Assembly (NCBI GenBank): GCA_039704465.1
Contig: JASFAU010000003.1
Coordinates: forward strand, 1,834,504-1,898,503
Reading direction: 5' to 3'
Origin: Plasmodiophora brassicae
Taxonomy: Eukaryota > Endomyxa > Phytomyxea > Plasmodiophorida > Plasmodiophoridae
Length of the DNA: 64,000 nt
Shown here: in pieces, positions 1-11,090 of the stretch
Layout of the letters: every line of letters begins with the position of its first letter
Numbering within the stretch: the stretch's first letter is position 1
The notes under the pieces: generated by a model
What the model saw: only the letters and a program-made list of their open reading frames with translations
Told to the model about the DNA's origin: nothing
Database searches by the model: none
Translations under genes and position numbers: made by a program

Positions 1-65
1 GCAAGCAGCAACGACCACCAGGCGCAGCGTAGCCAGCGCAGGCGACGTCGCAGCGCGCGGTCACC

Positions 66-425
66 GTTAGACCGGAACGTTGAAGCAGTCAACCACCGAC
101 AACGGCATCGATATCAACGTCCGCGACGCTGGAATCGTTGACCGCTGTGCCGGTCTGCTGATGCAACAGGGGCTTCCGCAGGACTGGTTTTGCTTCCTGG
201 ACGTTCTGCGAATGAAATAGCACCCCAGTGAACCTTGGTGGACAGCGTTACGTTGCCGAACATCGGGCATTGGAGTGCTATTTCATTCGCAAAATTTACA
301 GGAAGCAAACCCAGTCCTGCGGAAGCCCCTGTTGCAGAAGCAGACCGACACAGCGGTCAACAATTCCAACGCCGCGGAAGACGTCCGCGTTGGCATCGGT
401 GCCGTTGTCGGTGGTTGATTCAACT
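66..425. repeat. Imperfect inverted (foldback) repeat
   Basis: The stretch around 70-233 is repeated in reverse complement around 262-425, with about 160 bp arms and a short spacer. Both arms carry the same reading frame containing 'DRC-GLL-QQGLPQDW' and end in the same CGAATGAAATAGCAC sequence. The arms differ by scattered substitutions, so this is an old foldback structure and not an assembly mirror. No gene is recognised in it. Confidence 0.75.
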
Positions 426-2329
426 TTCCTAGAAACGCCATCATCAAGATCGGATGATCATTCAGGCACGCTTTCTGCCGCTTGACAGGTCTCTTGTTGC
501 TTGTGGAGATGGTGATGCCTGAGGCAAGCCGTCGATGCTTGCGCTCATTTTGGATAACGCCTCCCAATAAGAAACAAGGCCGGTATGGCACGCTTAACCG
601 AGAATACAGATTGTGGTTTTTCGAACGGAAACGTCTCAGCAACGGCCTGCTCGATCTGTTGTTCCCCCACAAGCCATTGTGGCGGACAAGGCCACAATAT
701 TCGCCATCTTGTGGTCCGGGGCCAACCTGCCAACGGAACATGTCAAATTTGCTGCAAACGAGATACCGGTTATACATACTGCTTCAACGTTTCCTTGCAG
801 AAGAGAAGTTGAACGCGCGCCGAGTCGTTTCTCCGGCGGACACCTTTGCCGAGAAAATGGCTGCAGGTGAGCGTGGATCAACAGATCCCCCGATCGCTTG
901 AACACCTCCTTAACGGCCCCGTCTTTGCATCGCCGCTACCGCCCTTCCCATAGATTTTCCTCGCAGCTACCGGAATACTATTCAGACGTATGATAAAGCG
1001 ATCGTGCGTCGTCGGTGCAACCTTTCTTCCCGGTCGGACACTGGTGGTGAAGACTGCAGTTGATTCGGAGGAGGCGTGGCCAGGCCGTCACGACGAGACC
1101 GCTCGTCTTCAAGTTCCAGGGATGCGATTGACGAAGACGGAACCACGGCTGGCGCGGCTCGAACGCGACTTCGCGAACGTCCCTGCCGGCGAGAAGATGC
1201 GGGCGCCATCGACGTCAGTACGGTATCCGCGGCCCTCGCGGATGTTGGCGGCGTCCAAACGCAGCTCGCGCTATGTGCTTGCGTGGGTGACTCACGTGCC
1301 AGCGTCCGCCCCGATTAGTGTTGATCGATGGGTTTAATACGGTCTCGTGAAACAGTGCTTCCCGGTGCAGAATCGAGTCCATGCGACGTGGCACTACGAG
1401 GCACCGCGTATCGATGTCACCCCCCCCAAATTAAACGCAACGTCCGCCACCGCGCGACCGTGTCCGATTCCAGACGTCTGTCGCCGCTCCACCGTTGTCG
1501 CAATCGGGCGGAACGGGGCCGGTTCGGGCGCTACCTCGACGATGACGTACGCGTGCGCCCAGATGCTATCGCGCGTTTCTGGTGGCGGCGTGCGAGACAA
1601 GGTCGCGCATCATGTCTGGCAGGGCGCCGTGCCCGGCCACCTCATAGATCGGGAGTGGGGACAAGGCCGTCATCGCTGGGCGCACGTCGGGAAAGACGAC
1701 ACGAACCAGAGAGATTAGACACGCTGCCAGGAGCTGGAACGCGTTGCCGTTCACGGGGCAATTTTACGAGGCGACCGCGTCGGCCAGCGGCTGGGCATCG
1801 ATCGGACGCATCCTGCTAGGCTTGCAGGACGCTCTGCACCAGACGGTGCAGCGGGTCGTCGGCGCCGCCGACGACCACATGGGCCGGCGTCCTGGCCGTC
1901 AAGGTGGCGTGCATCAGGTAGCCATCGACGTTGTACAGGACGTCGAGCGCAATGGTCAGGTCCCGATCGGCGCTGCCGTCCGCGAACCTGTACGTGTCGT
2001 CGTCCGACACAGGGTCGTCCCGGACGATGACATCGATCCAGGCAGCGATGACCGCTAGCTGCTGCCGGGTTGTGATCGGGTGCACCAGCAGCCAGCTGGG
2101 TGCGATGCAGCGTGCCGAGCGCTTCCCGATCGGCGCTGGTGTCGCGAAACGGGTCGTCACCGGCGAGCGACGACGTCAGGTCGGACCCGTCCGGGAACGG
2201 TCCGTCAATTGCAGGTCGGCGACGGTGTCGGCAAACGACCTGGACGCGGCAATGTCGATGATGTGTTGCGCGCGGGCGTACCAATCGTGGTCGTCGCTTC
2301 GATGACGGCCGCCAAAATCGAGTTCGCGC
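426..2329. other. No confidently assignable gene
   Basis: Several overlapping short reading frames occur on both strands and none has a recognisable domain. Minus-strand frames at about 1394-1754 (start codon followed by a hydrophobic stretch 'FQLLAACLISLVRVV') and 1816-2160 look the most protein-like and may be exons or decayed gene pieces, but I could not connect them by splice sites. The region lies just 3' of the POLE2 remnant. Confidence 0.4.
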
Positions 2330-2998
2330 GATACGTCTGTCTGGTAGATCTGGGTGTCGTCCGGTGGCGCGTACGACCCGCTCACACACAGAACACGTCG
2401 TCCTTGTCGAGCTCGCCTGAAGACGCCCCCGGAGGGGTGTGAACGACAACGTTGACAGAGACGCACGGCCAGCGGGCGATTACCGATCACGATGGCGAAG
2501 CAGTGTTCGAGGAAGACGCCGGCGGAGGTCTTGAAGCGGGACAGGTCGACCTGGATGGACGCGCCGGGATCCTACAGGTAGAACCGCCCCTCCTCGAGCT
2601 CGGCGAGCAGGCCGAACAGGGAGACCGTGCCGGTCGAGCCGGCGACGCTCTCAATCGAGGCGAGCTCCTCGGTCGACGTCGACGACTGCGGCCCACGTGC
2701 CAGCGCGTCCCGATGGAACGACGCGTTGCGAAGCAGGCGCTGACGAAGGACATGGTACCGGGACTCCAGTCGTTGCCCTTTGGATTTCGGATCCGGGCTG
2801 TGGTAGCGCGGCGTATGGGAGCGGTCGACGACGAGGAGGACGGAACGGGAGTGGTGCCAGCGGACGCGAGACGCCTTTGTCGCGAACAGGACGCGAATTC
2901 GCGCGCCCGACGCGGCGAACGCGTCGTCCTGGTCGCCGCTGGCCGGTTTCGCCAGGATGTCCAGGACGGGGCGCAGCGTGCGTCCAATCTGGTCGGCT
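2330..2998 (-). pseudogene. POLE2: DNA polymerase epsilon subunit B (POLE2) remnant
   Basis: The minus strand encodes the N-terminal half of POLE2, the non-catalytic B subunit of the leading-strand replicative polymerase. Family landmarks in order are 'RYHVLRQRLLRN', then 'SIESVAGSTG', then 'LLAELEEGRFYL', then 'DPGASIQVDLSRF', then 'GVFLEHCFAIV', and after a 67 nt intron (2417-2483) 'GELDKDDVFCVSGSYAPP'. The glutamate expected between 'RFYL' and 'DPGAS' is a TAG stop (2572-2574) in an otherwise open frame. The start of the protein before about 2998 and the calcineurin-like phosphoesterase half after 'LDFGG' are not found nearby. The combination of an internal stop and loss of both ends indicates a pseudogene; a functional copy must exist elsewhere if the organism uses POLE2. 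Confidence 0.7.
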
Positions 2999-3250
2999 CA
3001 AAAAGTTGGACTTCGCTGGTTGGTATCTACCACAAGACGCTATGTCAAACGTTGTGATTGGGCAACGAGAGCCGGGCAGATCCCTGACGTGCTGCCGAGT
3101 TTCGTTTGGGCCCGTTTTTACTGCACATGCCTATTTTCGGTGCAGTGTAGTCAGGGGCGAACTGCGCGCCGACCTCCTGAGCCCGCATTCAAGCACTGGC
3201 CACACCTCGTCAGCACCGTCAGGCGTCAGCTGGCAACGCGACCGAGTACG

Positions 3251-4594
3251 ATGGGCATTTGGGCGCCGGGCCTCACTATAATCGCGGTTGTTGTTGTTTC
3301 GGCATGCGCGAGTCGGCCACCGCTGGAAAATCTGTCCGGCGACATCGTTACAGGATGTATTGGACCCTGCCTGGCTGATTGGGAATGGCTGACTTTGACG
3401 GAGATCAATGGATGGTTGCACTCTCTCCGTGATGGTCATCAAATCGATTACGACATGTTGACGTTGTCCGCGAAGCTTTGGCATCGCTTTCGCTATGACA
3501 GCCTTCGTGCACTTCTCCTCATTGTCGACTTGCCCAGCGAACGCGCCTCTCTAGCCATCGACGCGCTTCTCAGTTGTCCCCTATTGGGCAACGGAACGTT
3601 CCCGGCTAAGTCTTTGATCTCTGCCAAGTACTTGTCGTGCGTGATTGGACACCAGCCGGCGCTTCGTGCTATTCAACATTATATCGAAGCAAATGTTGAC
3701 CCCGGCATCGTCCCGACAGTTGGTGCCATTGAGGACTGGCCCGCAAAGGTCTCCGTTTACAGCGACCACTTCACCCAGGACGATTTACTTCCCCTCGAAA
3801 ATCTGTGCTCAGCGGTTGAGACTGATTCTGCCGACATTCTCCAGGGAGCATTGGAAGCGTTGCACACTGATGACAGGATCATCTTCTGGGGCATTCGTCT
3901 TCCATTCATGCATGCACTGAAAGAGAACATGGTGCGTGCCTTCCAAAATGTTATCTCCTACACGCTCCTTATTGGACTAAACGCGCTGGTACCCACTGTG
4001 CTCAATGCAGGACTGCCGTTGCAGAAGATGGGCCCGTTGCTTGAACTTGTAGGCACAGAGCCGTCTGCACAGCTGGCTCCCAGGTTACGTGAACTAGTTG
4101 TTGGAAGTGCCCCTTGTCGGATTTCCCTGCCCTTCATGATGCAAAGTCTGGTGCTGGAAGACGCGTATGACGACTGCTTTCGTGACGCTTCGCAAGAGTG
4201 GAAACTCTCCTGGCTTGACATGGCGTGTCGTGAAGGACGCATGCGCCTTGTGAAGTTCATGCTTGGCCATCGATACTGGGCGGACGTCGCCCCATCGGAC
4301 GACCTGATTACTTTTGTCGCTCGTGGCTGGGATCTGTATTCCTTAACAGACCCTTTAGACGGCCCAGTGGGAGGGAAGTGGCGTCTGTTTGTCCGATACG
4401 AAGATGTCATCCAGGACGGGGACCCCGTCCTGACCTGTTTTCGTCTCATCGTCCAGCATCGCATTCGCCTCCTGCAAAGTCAGCAGGATCGCCATCGATT
4501 CCGCGACTTCGTGTCCGGCCTGTCGACTGATCCCGGCCTCCATCCGAAATCTCGTCGTGTTGCCGAGGAAGCAGTGCAGGCCCTTTCCAGCTGA
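3251..4594 (+). CDS. Secreted protein of unknown function
   Basis: A single-exon frame of 447 codons starts at an ATG followed at once by a signal-peptide-like stretch (hydrophobic core 'LTIIAVVVVSACA'), so secretion or lumenal location is likely. The mature part is about 425 residues, with no membrane segment and no motif I recognise; it is leucine-rich and helical in character ('RALLLIVDLPSERASLAIDALL'). The reading frame is open upstream of the ATG, but the signal peptide decides the start. There are no clear neighbours in an operon sense; it sits between the POLE2 remnant and the duplicated kinase-like segment. Function unknown. Confidence 0.6.
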   Translation: MGIWAPGLTIIAVVVVSACASRPPLENLSGDIVTGCIGPCLADWEWLTLTEINGWLHSLRDGHQIDYDMLTLSAKLWHRFRYDSLRALLLIVDLPSERASLAIDALLSCPLLGNGTFPAKSLISAKYLSCVIGHQPALRAIQHYIEANVDPGIVPTVGAIEDWPAKVSVYSDHFTQDDLLPLENLCSAVETDSADILQGALEALHTDDRIIFWGIRLPFMHALKENMVRAFQNVISYTLLIGLNALVPTVLNAGLPLQKMGPLLELVGTEPSAQLAPRLRELVVGSAPCRISLPFMMQSLVLEDAYDDCFRDASQEWKLSWLDMACREGRMRLVKFMLGHRYWADVAPSDDLITFVARGWDLYSLTDPLDGPVGGKWRLFVRYEDVIQDGDPVLTCFRLIVQHRIRLLQSQQDRHRFRDFVSGLSTDPGLHPKSRRVAEEAVQALSS

Positions 4595-4920
4595 TGACCC
4601 TCGAGTTCACGGTCCGACGTCATTACATCAATACACAGCTGCCTACAACAGTAAAGACTCATGCACATTGTCTTGGCGGCTGGAACAGATATTCGCAGGA
4701 CCAGGAGGATCCGCCGGGCGCTCGTTTATGTACACATTGAGACGCCGACTGTGAACGACGCGTCTCGCCGTCGACGTCCTCAGTCGTTGTCGTCGACGTT
4801 GCTGAACTCGACGACGCGCCGCCCGGGCATGTACGCCGCGTAGCTGAAGTAGTAGGCGAACGATCCCTGTCGGCAACACCTGTCAGGAATGCATTAGGAA
4901 CCATGTACGGGCGCCCGCCA
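4595..4920. other. Intergenic; inner breakpoint of the inverted duplication
   Basis: No supported gene. Similarity to the 42.7-45.1 kb copy of the kinase-like gene stops near 4910, inside the kinase domain, so this stretch contains one breakpoint of the inverted segmental duplication. Confidence 0.5.
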
Positions 4921-6642
4921 TCAGATCGCGCCAGTCCTCGACAAGGCGGACGATGCCCGGGCCCTGTGCCGCTCGCAGCAGGTCGATCTCGAGCTGCCTG
5001 CTCTTCGGCTTTCTTTTGACGGCGACGCGGGCCCCGTCCGGCCGTCGCAGAAGGCGCACCGACACGCCCGACGACGAGTCGAATTCGGCCTCAACGACGT
5101 CCCGGGTGCGAAGGCGCTTCGGCGGAGCTGTGACGACGTCCCCGAGGAACGTTGCGAGGAACGCGCCGATGAGCGCAGCGCGTGACTGGACCTCGAGCGC
5201 GGCGGCGACCCGAACTCGTCCGGATAGGGGAACGGCGGCGACAGGTCGGCCTTGTGGCCGTCGAGCAGGCGGTCGTACTCGACAGCGTACTGACGGACGG
5301 CGTCGGCAAAAGTGAACAGCGGGCGCAGGTACTCCAGCTTGACGGTGCCGTCTTCGGCAAAGGCGCGGGCACTGGGCCCTCGGACCGAACGGCCGTCGTA
5401 GCGGGCGCGGTCGGTCCGGTCGAGCTGGTCGACGTTGTCCGGATTGCACAGATCACCCGGCGGGATGACCAGCGGAACCGGATCCTGCTCCACGTCGTTG
5501 CCGAACAGATCAAACGACGGCAACGGGTGCAGGACGAGCGAGGCGCGCACAGTCTCGTCCGGCTTGTCACGGTCGTCCTCGTCGGCGAGGTCTGGGACCA
5601 GAACATACGGCTGAGCTCGGCCACCGCCACACAGCAGACCGAAGACGCGTAGCCGGGCGCGATCGTCGCGAGGCGCTTGGCGCAGGACGCCCAGCTGAGC
5701 GATGAGGGAGGCGGCCATGGCGACAGCCATCTTCCGGAAGTCCTTGTGGTCGCAGTCTTCCATCACGTCGTGCGCGCCGATCTCGGCCAGCAATATGGGG
5801 AGACGACGGGCGCGCCGCATCGGATCATCGTTGCCGGTCACCGGCGTCGCCGACAGCGTCACCGCGTAGTCGACGAACTGGTCAGGAAACCCGTCCAGCA
5901 CCTGGGCAAGCGCAAACCCGACATGCGAGAAGATGCTGGGCGATTGCGATTCGGGGACGCGCAACGCCGCGTCCAGCACGCGATCCCACACGCGGCCGTG
6001 GAATTGGAGCTCGGGGCGGCAGAGCGGGCTCGGGACGAAAGTCCTGAGCGGCAGCGCGGCAAGCAGGTACGCGATCTTGACGCTCAGCTGGTCGCTGTTG
6101 TGGTTCGGGCGCAGGATGTGGCTGGCAGCGAATGAGAAATCACGGTCGGGCATGGCGGCCTCGTGCAGGTCGTCGGGCATTGGTAGTTGGAGCGGGGAGA
6201 ACCGCCTCTGCGAATCAAACAGGTCGGCGAGCGCAAACGCCGCCACGTGGACGACGCCGTACCCGGCTAAGGAGTGCGCTCGCGCCACCGACACGATTCG
6301 GTAGCACGCGCCTCGACGGCGCGGGTCCGTTGTCAGATAGCCGAACGCAACAAGTTTCGCGAGCTTGGCAAGACTGCCGCACGTGAACGGGACGTCGGCA
6401 GGCAACGGTGCGGGCCGATGCAGGCACGAATAGAAGTTGTCGATGAACGCGGTCCGGTCCTCGCTGGGCGCCTCGTCATCCCAGACGAAGAAGTCGTGAA
6501 GGTCTGCGCGTTTGAGGTACCGCAGGACTCTGCCACCAAGGCTGCCAATTTTGAGACGCGCCCGCCCTTGACTGAGGTCGCGTACGACGACGGCGACCTC
6601 CTGGGCTGTCGTCGTGTCGGTGATGCGTCTGTTGCTGTCCAT
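4921..6642 (-). pseudogene. Truncated copy of kinase-like gene (copy 1)
   Basis: The ATG at 6642 opens a long frame beginning 'MDSNRRITDTTTAQE' that is nearly identical to the plus-strand gene at 42728-45106. A long N-terminal region of unknown function (about 470 residues) is followed by the start of a kinase-like domain. Near 5130 the copy loses register: the kinase start ('VEAEFDSSSGVSVRLLRRPDG') continues in another frame. The homology ends at 'GPGIVRLVED', so the catalytic loop and everything after it are missing. It is therefore a truncated, frameshifted duplicate. Its N-terminal part is, however, intact in a stretch where the other copy is shifted. Confidence 0.75.
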
Positions 6643-6779
6643 GTCGGTCGGAGTGCGGGCTCCGGGCGGTGAGCGGGCGGCGGCGGGCGGCGGCCGGCGG
6701 CGAGTGCGGGCGGCATCCCCGAAAGCCCCCTCCCCGTGTCCGCGTCACGCAACATCCCCGCAGTCCTCATCACGGAACG

Positions 6780-7231
6780 GCGGGCCCCAGGTTGCGTCTG
6801 ACCTGCACGCATTGCAGGTGCACCGGGACTGCCCAACCCGGAAGGTGGCACTGCGTGTACCAACGATTACCGTCGAGTTGCACGTCGTTGCATCGTGTGG
6901 ACATCTGGTGCGAGCGCTGACTCCCAATCATACTAAGTACGTATTCAGTGGGCTGTTCGAGGATGTGTTAACTCCAGACATGGCGTCGATTCTGGAGCTG
7001 TACTTCTTGCCCAGGTCGGCGCTGTTCGAACTCGAGGATGTGTTAACTCCAGACATGGCGTCGATTCTGGAGCTGTACTTCTTGCCCAGGTCGGCGCTGT
7101 TCGAACTGTGGGTCTACACCCACGAGCGCGCCGCGGTCGTCGAAGCGTCCGAGCGCACCGGCTGCCGGGTCATGATCGACCGGAAGCCGGACGACGCTGA
7201 TCTCGTCGACTGTCTCCCGGCAACAACGTGA
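6780..7231 (+). CDS. Small hypothetical gene, copy 1, with internal 75 bp tandem duplication
   Basis: A short frame ends in 'CRVMIDRKPDDADLVD' and has a close relative in reverse orientation at 42016-42540. Upstream residues around 'ALQVHRDCPT' and 'LTPNHT' are shared by both copies, and a CTAAG..TTCAG sequence just before 'SGLFEDVL' suggests a short intron. The 25-residue block 'EDVLTPDMASILELYF...' is present twice here and once in the other copy. No family recognised; it runs head to head with the kinase-like gene, and the pair is duplicated together. Confidence 0.4.
6959..7108 (+). repeat. Perfect 75 bp tandem duplication
   Basis: Bases 6959-7033 are repeated at once as 7034-7108. The unit is a multiple of three, so 25 codons are duplicated in frame. 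The paralogous locus near 42.3 kb has one unit, so the duplication happened after the segmental duplication. Confidence 0.9.
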
Positions 7232-8155
7232 GGCCGAGGCCAAGGCGCAGTTCGAGGCCCGCCTTCAGAAGGTGTCGGCGAGGTCCGGTCTGCGACCGTC
7301 GCTGCGGCGCTCGTTCCAGTCCATCGGGAGACGCGTGCATCGGCGGTCGAATACGCGGCGTTCGCCGCGCCCCGCGATGGCCCCCCGTCGCCGTCGTCGC
7401 CGGCGCCGTTCATCATCGGCACGCCCGCAGCCGAATCGTCCACGCCAGGATCGCCGTCCTCGGCGATCACCTTGGTCATCTTGGTATAGAATCGGCCACT
7501 TGGGCGACGCCCCGTTTCAGGTCGGCGATGCGGCCGCGCCGGGCTTCCACCGTGATGTCGGACTCCACAACTTTGAACTCCTCGTCGTCGTTCAGGTCGA
7601 GGTCGCGCTCCAGGCTCCGATCCTCCTCCGTCATGGCAAAGCGCGACTGGGCGAACCGCTTGTCGTCGGTACATGTAGTCGAGCTCGTCCTGGTGGCCAG
7701 CGCTCGTCTGGCCCGGTTTCTTCCCAAAGCACGTGCGCACGTGCCACTTGTCTGCCGCCGCACGCGCTACCAAGGCTTCGAGCATAAACGATAGCAGGCA
7801 TCGTTTGCGATCGAGGTCGGTGTCGAGCATAGTGCCCATGAACCCGGCGACAAGAGCAGACGCGAACGGGTGATTCGGGTAGACCATTGCGGCTACACGG
7901 GATAGAAATAGCGCCAGGTTAGAAAGACGACCGGCACCAGGGTCGCGCTTCAAATCAGCACGTCCACCACCCGCGAGCTTCAGTTGCAGGAATTCCAGGG
8001 CCTCGGTTGGCGATAAGCCAACGGGGGTCCTGCACGGTTGCCGCGCTCAGTGTCGCTACTGGCCACTGTAGCCAGAGGCCGACGGATCGGAGTGCCCCTG
8101 CCGATGGTCGTTTCAAAGCAGCGTCAATGTTGGGTGCGGCTGGTTCCGATCGCAC
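7220..8155 (-). CDS. Hypothetical multi-exon gene
   Basis: Minus-strand frames join plausibly across short introns. A first exon starts 'MRSEPAAPNIDAALKRP' near 8155. A second begins with 'EALEFLQLKLAGGGRADLK' and continues 'LFLSRVAAMVYPNHPF' and 'MLDTDLDRKRCLLSFMLEAL'. A third is acidic ('DRSLERDLDLNDDEEFKVV'), and a final exon is rich in Gly, Asp and Ala. The even, amphipathic middle suggests a helical protein. It lies inside the inverted duplication but has no counterpart in the 40-45 kb copy. Exact splice sites were not fixed and no family is recognised. Confidence 0.4.
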
Positions 8156-8372
8156 GATACAGGCCGAGCGTGCTCAAGTTCGGCTCATGGGCATAGGACG
8201 GGCGTCAGCGTCACGGGCCGCATCGAATCGTCGACCGCGCCCCGACCCGTCCCGTCCACCATCCCTGCGCCGCCACACCAGCGGCACGGCGGCCACCACC
8301 ACCACCACTTGCATCTACGTCCACGCTCCCACCCGCTGATGGTCTGCTCCTAAGACGCTCGCCGTTGCCGAC

Positions 8373-8730
8373 ATGGTCCTTCTTTTCATTAAGAAGACCA
8401 CCGGCAAGACGATCGCTGTCGACCTTGATTTGGCCTCCAGTGTCCAAACGTTGAAAGAGACGCTATTCGCCGTCGAAGGCTTCCAGCCGTCGCGTCAGAC
8501 GCTCATCTTCGCCGGGCGGGTCCTCAAGGACGACGCCGCGGTGTCCTCGTATAATATCTCCAAGGAATGCAGCATCCAGCTGTTCCATAGCGCCGCCCCC
8601 AGTCTCGATGGCGATGGCAGTCAGGTACTAGAGCGCCGCGGCTCACCCGTTATGTTCATGGGTCGGCTGATCCTGTCAGCGTAGGCCTCCTACGGGGGCG
8701 ATGCACTCAGACCGCGCGCAGGCGTGTCGG
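8373..8730 (+). pseudogene. Truncated ubiquitin-like first exon of the RCR E3 gene (copy 1)
   Basis: Exon 8373-8624 encodes 84 residues of a ubiquitin-like fold ('FIKKTTGKTIAVDLDL', 'LIFAGRVLKDDAAVSSYNI'), almost identical to the N-terminus of the ten-exon gene at 37164-40858. The donor after 'GDGSQ' and the following acceptor are kept, but the second exon runs into a stop after about 24 codons, and similarity to the parent ends near 8730. About 190 bp of 5' flank is also shared. This copy carries only the Ubl module with no C-terminal Gly-Gly, so it is a truncated duplicate that might still express a free Ubl protein. Confidence 0.75.
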
Positions 8731-8734
8731 CAGG

Positions 8735-9290
8735 AGTCCAGCAGGGCGCGTTGTAGTCGCTCCGACAACGGCCCCAGGGAGTCGTCGCGTCCTGTCCAGC
8801 AAATGTTAGAGGCCACCGGGACTGCATTAGGCGACTGCTCGTACCTGTCATGGACGTGCACGACGGTCGCCCAGACGTGTCGGGCGCGTCGGTAGGTGTT
8901 CAGCAGGTGTGGCTGTCGTGCGTTCGACGTTGGTCCGTGCGGCTGGCCTGTGGCGACGTCGGCACAGGCGGGGCAGACACGCGCGTCTCGACGTTGACAG
9001 CCTGCGACGTGCGATGACGAACACAACGAACGGCATATGTCAGGCGGCCGTGTACGACGAAGCAGTGGACAACGTTGCAACCAGCTGTGCGCCGAGGAAG
9101 CCCAGCAAGGAGTCGGCGCCTGCTTACTGTGAGCGGCCTCCAAATCAACGACGTAGATGGCCTCAACCGGGCATTGACATCGTGCAGGAGGCCCCGGAGG
9201 ACGAGGCACGCTCCACCGTGTACACGATGCAGCGTGAGCTGGGTGCACCACACCGCCGTCCGCACACACCTTCAGCAAGAACTATAAAAG
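8735..9290 (-). repeat. Diverged member of the 46-53 kb repeat family, inverted
   Basis: The reverse complement here shares long blocks with the plus-strand array at 46.5-52.8 kb, for example CCGTTCGTTGTGTTCGTCATCGCA (compare 47015 and 48160) and the CTGCTGGA...CGACGCGCCCGA...CATGACAGGTACGA block (compare 51840-51915). It directly follows the breakpoint of the inverted duplication. No intact reading frame. Confidence 0.6.
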
Positions 9291-9400
9291 TCAACCCAGC
9301 CATATTTTTGGAACCCCTCCCCGGTTTTATGCATAACGGAGACAAGGGGTACACAGCTGTCATCTGGCCTTACTCAGCGAGCCGCTCGGTGATGTGCTAT

Positions 9401-10967
9401 TTATTTGGGGACAACGTTTACAGTTCGTCTGGTAGGCGTCTTGGCGTTGGTCGCCAGCGACGCAGTCGGCGGCGTCTTCCGCTGCGATTTGAACATATTG
9501 ACACGACAGAACGATGCCGTCGATTTGCTGATTCCGACAACCGACCAGAATGTCGTCCAGACGGACGGTGAATAAAAGTCGGGGGCTGTCGCGACTGGCG
9601 AAACGCCGACGTAAATGAGCTGCGTCAGGCCAAGTAGGGCAGTCCAACGCGCGAGGCGGGCTACAAAAGCGTCCATATCTGCATCCACGCGGTCGCTACT
9701 GCGACGGAAATGGGCGCGAAGGTTTTTGGTCTCCATCACGAATCGCATCGAGTGGTTCATAAAGTGAACGCCAATTACCAGTTGACAGAAGCAATTAACG
9801 GCACCCGCAATCGCCGCCACATTGAGAGCCACGCTTGGACCGATGGCACGTCCCACTCCAGGAACGCTCAACGTTAACGACGCCAACGTATCAAGGGCAA
9901 TTGGGACGAAGACCATCAGACTTGTCCGGGCGATCCGAACGGGTGTCCATCTAGGTCTGCTGTCGGTCGGCGCCTGACGCATTCGCTGCCAGAACAGCGC
10001 GGCTAGAACATCACTGGCGAAATTAACACCGGACAGCTGGGTGCCGAAGAAGTAGACAATGCCACTGGGTAGGTTGGATGTCGACATGAATCCACCAATG
10101 GCCAGTACACATCCATTCATGGTGCAGGTCACCATCTCCAACATCAGCGATATGGATGGCAGATTCCAGGAATTGCTCAACACGAACTGACAGGTAGTGC
10201 CGACGGACCGCCTCGCTGTAACCGTCGTCCTTGAATAGTCGATGACAATGAAGCGCATTCGTTGCACGAGCCAAGCAACAGCAAGAACTGCCGTCGTGAG
10301 ATAGATGATGGCCGGTACCCATCGAACAAAGATCTGGTAGACGGGCGATAAGTACGCCGCCACCCAAACGTTGACGTCGAGGCGCCCTCGCAGTTGTGCA
10401 CCGGGATTGTCGGCAATAGCTTTCAGGACGCTGTTAAAATCGAACGTCTTCAACTCGGCCAACATGATTGGAAGGCGTCGGGTCGCCAATATGGCAGATG
10501 GTCTCGTGTCATCGACACTGAACGCGAACAGGCCCATGACATTATCGCCGTCATCTACACTCTTGTCAGCAATCCGAATGACGACAGAGACACGCCGAAT
10601 ATGTACCAATGAAGGCGGCTGCGACTCCAGCATCAGAGAGTACCGTAGCCATCCGTTGCAACGAGCATGACAATAGAAGTGGGGATCCCTGTACGAGGAA
10701 GACAGCGTGTCCCGATACACCCTTCAGTCCGACAACGCATGGGTCGCCATCAAACACGGTCACATTCGGAAACGCAATGACGGATTCAGCATTGTCACTC
10801 GGCTGTACACCCGTGTTGGACATGACCGTAGTCACGTACGGTATATCAACCAGGACTCGCATCGTCCCATTAGCGCTGCTGCCATTCATGGCTACGACCT
10901 GCAGGCCGGCGTCAACCCCACAGGTCGCAAGCATGGCGACCATAGCCACCAGCAATTGCATCTTCAT
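9401..10967 (-). CDS. PA-domain-like multi-pass membrane protein
   Basis: Two exons, 10607-10967 and 9401-10554, separated by a 52 nt GT-AG intron (10555-10606; TTGCTGAC branch-like site), give 504 codons. The ATG at 10967 starts a signal peptide ('MKMQLLVAMVAMLATCGVDAG'). The lumenal part resembles a protease-associated (PA) domain: 'AVFLVQGSPLLLSC', 'MATVLSDAGVAAAFI', and after the intron 'RLPIMLAEL'. Several hydrophobic segments follow ('AIIYLTTAVLAVAWLV', 'TSLMVFVPIALDTLASL', 'LNVAAIAGAVNCFCQLVIGV', 'ALLGLTQLIYVGVSP'), so it is probably a signal-peptide, PA-domain, multi-TM protein. Exact family unknown. Decayed pieces of a related gene lie just upstream (11.1-11.95 kb), so the family duplicated locally. 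Confidence 0.65.
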
Positions 10968-11090
10968 CACAAATGACCCCACGTACAGGTTAGCGATCGC
11001 GTCGGGTACGGGCGACTAAAGTATGCTGGATGTTAGAATTCGTGGGTGCCACTTTGATGACTGCTTTCATTATCGATCGGCGGAAATCTA

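Noticed and set aside
8373..8624. Ubiquitin gene
   Set aside because: Only ubiquitin-like: no terminal Gly-Gly, several core changes, and it is the N-terminal exon of the duplicated E3 gene.
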